64,000 nt of DNA from Clostridium sp. OS1-26 (GTDB lineage: Bacteria > Bacillota > Clostridia > Clostridiales > Clostridiaceae): positions 5,489,208 through 5,553,207 of the forward strand of contig NZ_CP133264.1 in NCBI RefSeq assembly GCF_030915445.1, read 5' to 3'. Position 1 is the first letter of the stretch. Every line of letters begins with the position of its first letter. The translations under genes were made by a program, and so were the position numbers. Positions 61,155 through 64,000 of the stretch are shown piece after piece. Below the pieces are notes generated by a model. The model had not been told where the DNA came from, did not search any database, and saw only the letters and a list, made by a program, of their open reading frames with translations.

Positions 61155-62009
61155 CTAAGCTAAAACACCTAGAAAAATTTCCTGTTTTTCAAGCATTTTC
61201 TTAAATTCTTGTGTACTTTTGGGATAAGCTTTTGTATTCTCCAGCAGATGTTTTTCTACAAGCAATTCATAGACCTCCAGCATGGTTGGCTGTTTTAGAT
61301 TTGCCTGTTTTAAAATTGACCTGTTTTGGAAAATTTCTAACGGTGTTCCATCTGCGATAATTTTACCATGGCAGAATACAATGACTCTTTCAGCCCATCT
61401 GTATGCGAAATCTACATCATGGGTAGAAATCAGCATTGTCTTACCCTCAGAACCAAGCTTGTCCAGAACTTCTTCCAACATCAATGCATTTAAAGGATCC
61501 AGTGCTGCTGTTGGTTCATCAAAAATGATGATTTCTGGTTTCATGGCAATGATATCCGCAATGGTGACACGCTTTTTTTCACCTCCACTCAAATAATGTG
61601 GTGGACGATCCTTGAAATCCGAAATATTCATATATGCCAATGCTTTATCAACACGTTCCTGTACTTCCTCTTTTGGAAGCTTTAAATTCATTGGCCCAAA
61701 TCCAACTTCTGCCCTAACTGTTGATGCGATAATTTGATTATCCGCATCCTGAAATACGATTCCGATATTTTTTCGAAGCTCCTTTAAATTCTTTTTATTA
61801 ACAACTGTATCTCGGTAAGTGATTTTTCCCTGTTCCGGTGTAAATACACCGTTAATGTTCAAGAAAAATGTAGATTTTCCGGATCCATTTGAACCAATGA
61901 CAGCGATTTTCTCACCTTCATAGATATCCACGCTTACGCCGTTCAGTGCAGCCTCTCCATTTCCGTAGACATAGTATAGATCTTCAACCTTTAATATTGG
62001 TTTTTTCAT
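61155..62009 (-). CDS. cbiO: Cobalt ECF transporter ATPase CbiO
   Basis: The 284-residue ATPase has Walker A GSNGSGKSTFFLN, signature LSGGEKKRVTIAD, Walker B IIIFDEPTAALDP and the ECF-type region GIVFQDADNQIIASTVRAEV. It energises cobalt uptake with CbiQ. It follows cbiQ by 12 bp. The C-terminal extension (LLENTKAYPKSTQEFKKMLE) is usual for CbiO. Confidence 0.94.
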   Translation of the reverse strand: MKKPILKVEDLYYVYGNGEAALNGVSVDIYEGEKIAVIGSNGSGKSTFFLNINGVFTPEQGKITYRDTVVNKKNLKELRKNIGIVFQDADNQIIASTVRAEVGFGPMNLKLPKEEVQERVDKALAYMNISDFKDRPPHYLSGGEKKRVTIADIIAMKPEIIIFDEPTAALDPLNALMLEEVLDKLGSEGKTMLISTHDVDFAYRWAERVIVFCHGKIIADGTPLEIFQNRSILKQANLKQPTMLEVYELLVEKHLLENTKAYPKSTQEFKKMLEKQEIFLGVLA

Positions 62010-62021
62010 AATTACTCCTTT

Positions 62022-62924
62022 CTATCTTGTAAAGTCCCAGAGTAGAATTAAAAAAATTATGAATGCTACTGATGTAACAATCTGTATTGTCTCTATCCTT
62101 TTATCTTCCTCCAAAAATATAAGATCTCCGTCATAGCATCTGGCCTCCATAGCATCATAATAGGAGCCTGCCTTTTTTAACGAAATAACCAGCATATTGC
62201 TTGCAATGCTTCCAAATGTATAGCAGGAAGTTTTAAAATTATAGTATCCCTGACGAGATTCCGCAGAGTTTTTCATTTTAGTATAGACATCCATTAAAAT
62301 GAAAATGTAACGGTAAATGATATTCATCAGTTCTATAATAAGCTTTGGCACATGTGCCTTTCGAAGCACATATATAATTTCTGAGGATGGAGTTGACAGT
62401 ATCATCATCTGTAAGGCACTGATAGCTGCAAAAACCTTCAGAATCAAGAAGATCACATTCTTAAGCTTTGCCTGAGAAGTAAACATATAGCAGAAACCAA
62501 GATAAAAGTTATACTGCCCCATTGGCTGCTTTGAAAAATCAATAGCAATGGTAAAAGTACCAAGGAGGATAAAGCCGATTTGAACTGCCAATATTGACAA
62601 GTATTCACGTATTGGAAGCTCTCCTTTTACAATGGTAAGATAAGCCATTGCAATAATGACCATGGTAGATACATAGGGGTTGTCCAATACAATACAAAGA
62701 ATCAGTGTCACAACAGAAAGAGATACTTTAAAAGTAGGATTCCAATGTCTGATTTTAGAAGTATAAGCATAAAAATCAATTGAAAACCCTTCACCGTGTC
62801 TATGTCCTATTCTATGGCGGTGATGATGTTTTCTATCCCCATGGGTGTGGCCATCCCGACGTTTCCATTTAAAGAAAAAGATAACCATCAAAAACATGGC
62901 ACATAAAATAATAATTTTCCCCAT
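62022..62924 (-). CDS. cbiQ: Cobalt ECF transporter transmembrane protein CbiQ with His-rich N-terminus
   Basis: The 300-residue protein has a short membrane segment (IIILCAMFLMVIFFF), then a His-rich loop (about residues 23-46, GHTHGDRKHHHRHRIGHRHG). The normal CbiQ part follows, with five membrane segments and the two Ala-Arg coupling motifs (near SAESRQGYYN and YDAMEARCYDGD). CbiQ couples the ATPase to CbiM. The His-rich segment could bind Co or Ni near the membrane. It is the first gene of the operon, behind the cobalamin riboswitch, with AAGGAGG before ATG. Confidence 0.92.
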   Translation of the reverse strand: MGKIIILCAMFLMVIFFFKWKRRDGHTHGDRKHHHRHRIGHRHGEGFSIDFYAYTSKIRHWNPTFKVSLSVVTLILCIVLDNPYVSTMVIIAMAYLTIVKGELPIREYLSILAVQIGFILLGTFTIAIDFSKQPMGQYNFYLGFCYMFTSQAKLKNVIFLILKVFAAISALQMMILSTPSSEIIYVLRKAHVPKLIIELMNIIYRYIFILMDVYTKMKNSAESRQGYYNFKTSCYTFGSIASNMLVISLKKAGSYYDAMEARCYDGDLIFLEEDKRIETIQIVTSVAFIIFLILLWDFTR

Positions 62925-63004
62925 GTCACACCTCCTTCGATTTAGTAAAATACATTAATTTATATTTTATTTTATTGCAGTAATTTTAAAATTTGCAATA
63001 AAAA

Positions 63005-63026
63005 AACCTGCAACAACATGCAGGTT
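63005..63026 (-). terminator. Terminator of the cobalamin riboswitch (expression platform)
   Basis: A perfect AACCTGCA/TGCAGGTT stem with a 6-base loop is followed on the minus strand by TTTTTT. It lies between the aptamer and cbiQ, where cobalamin-dependent termination would block the cobalt importer. Confidence 0.85.
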
Positions 63027-63161
63027 AAGATAATACCATATTGAATTTACATAAGGCTAGCTAGTACTATTGACAAAAAAAATTAATATTAGTAAGCGCT
63101 ATAACTTTTATGTAAACAAATATTACCACATACTTCCCACCGAAGTTGTTGTTAATTACTT

Positions 63162-63312
63162 TAAGGCAGGTTTCCTGACTCGTAGATCAATTTACTTTCT
63201 AAACTTCCCAGCAATATGCCAGTGTTTACTAGATTTCATCCCTACTTACAGTAGCGGGGGCTGTAAAGGCTTTGAACCTTTTTCCCTATTATCTTCATTT
63301 TGAAGCACCTTA
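63162..63312 (-). promoter_or_regulatory. Cobalamin (B12) riboswitch
   Basis: On the minus strand the aptamer begins near AAGGTGCTTC, has GGGAA, then AGCCCCCGCTACTGT, a variant B12 box (ACACTGGC ... GCTGGGAAG), and ends GAGTCAGGAAACCTGCC. It lies upstream of cbiQOMN and a terminator hairpin, so high B12 should switch off cobalt uptake. Confidence 0.93.
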
Positions 63313-63504
63313 AAATATTCATATTAAATTAATGTTTCATTACACACGTACATTATATCCACAAAATATATGTTTGTCAATATTTTCTATAAAATTACAC
63401 CAATTGTAGCCTCTTTAATTTAGATTTCAGCTAAAACTAATACGGATTTTAAGGGTAAAAATCTGCAACAAATACCAACCGGTTATTACCAAAAATTATT
63501 CTAT

Positions 63505-64000
63505 TTAAACTTTTGATTGTTCTTTACAAACTGTGCTAATTTCAGATATGAAGTTTTTTACATTCTCAATAGCATCTTCTCTGTTTACAGATTCCATTAC
63601 TTTTTTTATAACGGCACTTCCAATAATAATACCATCACAGTATTCTTTAAATTCTTCAACCATCTTAGCATTGGATATTCCAAAACCCAAGGCTTTAGGC
63701 TTTTCAGTATAAGATTCTACTGTTTTCATATATTCTTCTATATTGGTGTTTATTTTATTTCTAACACCTGTGACTCCCATCGTTGATACACAATATATAA
63801 AACCTTTAGCACCATCAGTTATATTTTTTATTCGCTCTTTTGAAGTTGGTGCTACTAATGGTATTAAATATATATTATATTTATCTGCTATTTCCAAAAC
63901 GTCTTTTCTTTCTTCTATTGGTAGATCTGGTATTATAATTCCATCAATTCCAACCTCTTTAGCTGCTCTAATAAACTTTTCCATTCCATATTTAAATATA
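63505..64000 (-). CDS. trpA: Tryptophan synthase alpha subunit, 5' end outside the window
   Basis: The frame is open through the right edge. The first in-window Met (63984) is internal, because readable TrpA sequence (YIFKYG) precedes it. The visible 165 residues include DGIIIPDLPIEERKDV (catalytic-loop Asp region), YLIPLVAPTSKERIKN, GFIYCVSTMGVTGVR and GFGISNAKMVEEF with DGIIIGSAVIKK (phosphate-binding). It cleaves indole-3-glycerol phosphate for TrpB. It is the last gene of a trp operon that lies beyond the edge; a small copy of its sequence exists at 51711-51762. Confidence 0.92.
   Translation of the reverse strand, partial: IFKYGMEKFIRAAKEVGIDGIIIPDLPIEERKDVLEIADKYNIYLIPLVAPTSKERIKNITDGAKGFIYCVSTMGVTGVRNKINTNIEEYMKTVESYTEKPKALGFGISNAKMVEEFKEYCDGIIIGSAVIKKVMESVNREDAIENVKNFISEISTVCKEQSKV

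Noticed and set aside
63070-63303. 77-aa plus-strand frame
   Set aside because: It lies across the cobalamin riboswitch on the other strand and has no credible start.

Overview
The window is AT-rich (about 30% GC by eye), with strong AGGAGG-type ribosome binding sites, many factor-independent terminators, TTG starts and abundant two-component and ABC systems. This fits the chromosome of a Clostridium sensu stricto species; I cannot name the species. I saw no tRNA, rRNA, CRISPR array, prophage or intact insertion sequence. Most genes lie on the minus strand.

Layout. 1-5.9 kb: the start of a winged-helix protein that runs off the left edge, a leader-peptide attenuator, two secreted cell-wall enzymes, a stalk-domain protein, a Yip1 membrane protein and a phosphoesterase. 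6-13 kb: a hypothetical protein, a PNPOx-like protein, a MarR regulator, an arsR-arsM operon in which arsM carries an in-frame UGA at an arsenic-binding cysteine position, small membrane proteins, an FAD-dependent dehydrogenase and an apparently orphan guanine riboswitch. 13-19 kb: a lipoprotein, a chemotaxis receptor, and an OFA-family transporter next to a LytS/LytR-type two-component system. 19-29 kb: an acyltransferase, an XRE regulator, a YtrA-type GntR/ABC operon, and a VanRS + YxeA + BceAB-like module resembling B. subtilis yxdJKLM-yxeA, probably for peptide-antibiotic sensing and defence. 29.5-38 kb: a flotillin (FloA)/NfeD cluster bracketed by a sensor kinase and a LytTR regulator, a TPM protein and a Ser-rich secreted protein, a lipoprotein, and a pyruvate/indolepyruvate-type decarboxylase. 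38-50 kb: a complete maltodextrin uptake and breakdown operon (LacI regulator, MalK/E/F/G-type importer, GH31 alpha-glucosidase, MalQ, glycogen phosphorylase). 50-55 kb: an NADH oxidase, a DUF1002 protein and an SsuABC-like importer. 55-60 kb: a semialdehyde dehydrogenase, PucR regulator and class III aminotransferase set that fits beta-alanine or 3-aminoisobutyrate catabolism. 60-63.4 kb: a cobalt importer (cbiQ-O-M-N order) behind a cobalamin riboswitch. 63.5-64 kb: trpA, cut by the right edge.

Two themes cut across the genes. First, an ORF-less repeat family with two long hairpins occurs at about seven places, in both orientations; its stems show compensatory changes and its apical loops hold smaller nested palindromes. 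Second, six genes are broken by what look like one-base deletions in homopolymer runs and a seventh by a one-base insertion. Their number and kind suggest sequencing error at least as much as real decay, and every such gene should be read as probably functional until checked. The arsM UGA is different: it is in frame, replaces one conserved cysteine, and is followed by a small hairpin placed like a bacterial SECIS element, so it may encode selenocysteine.
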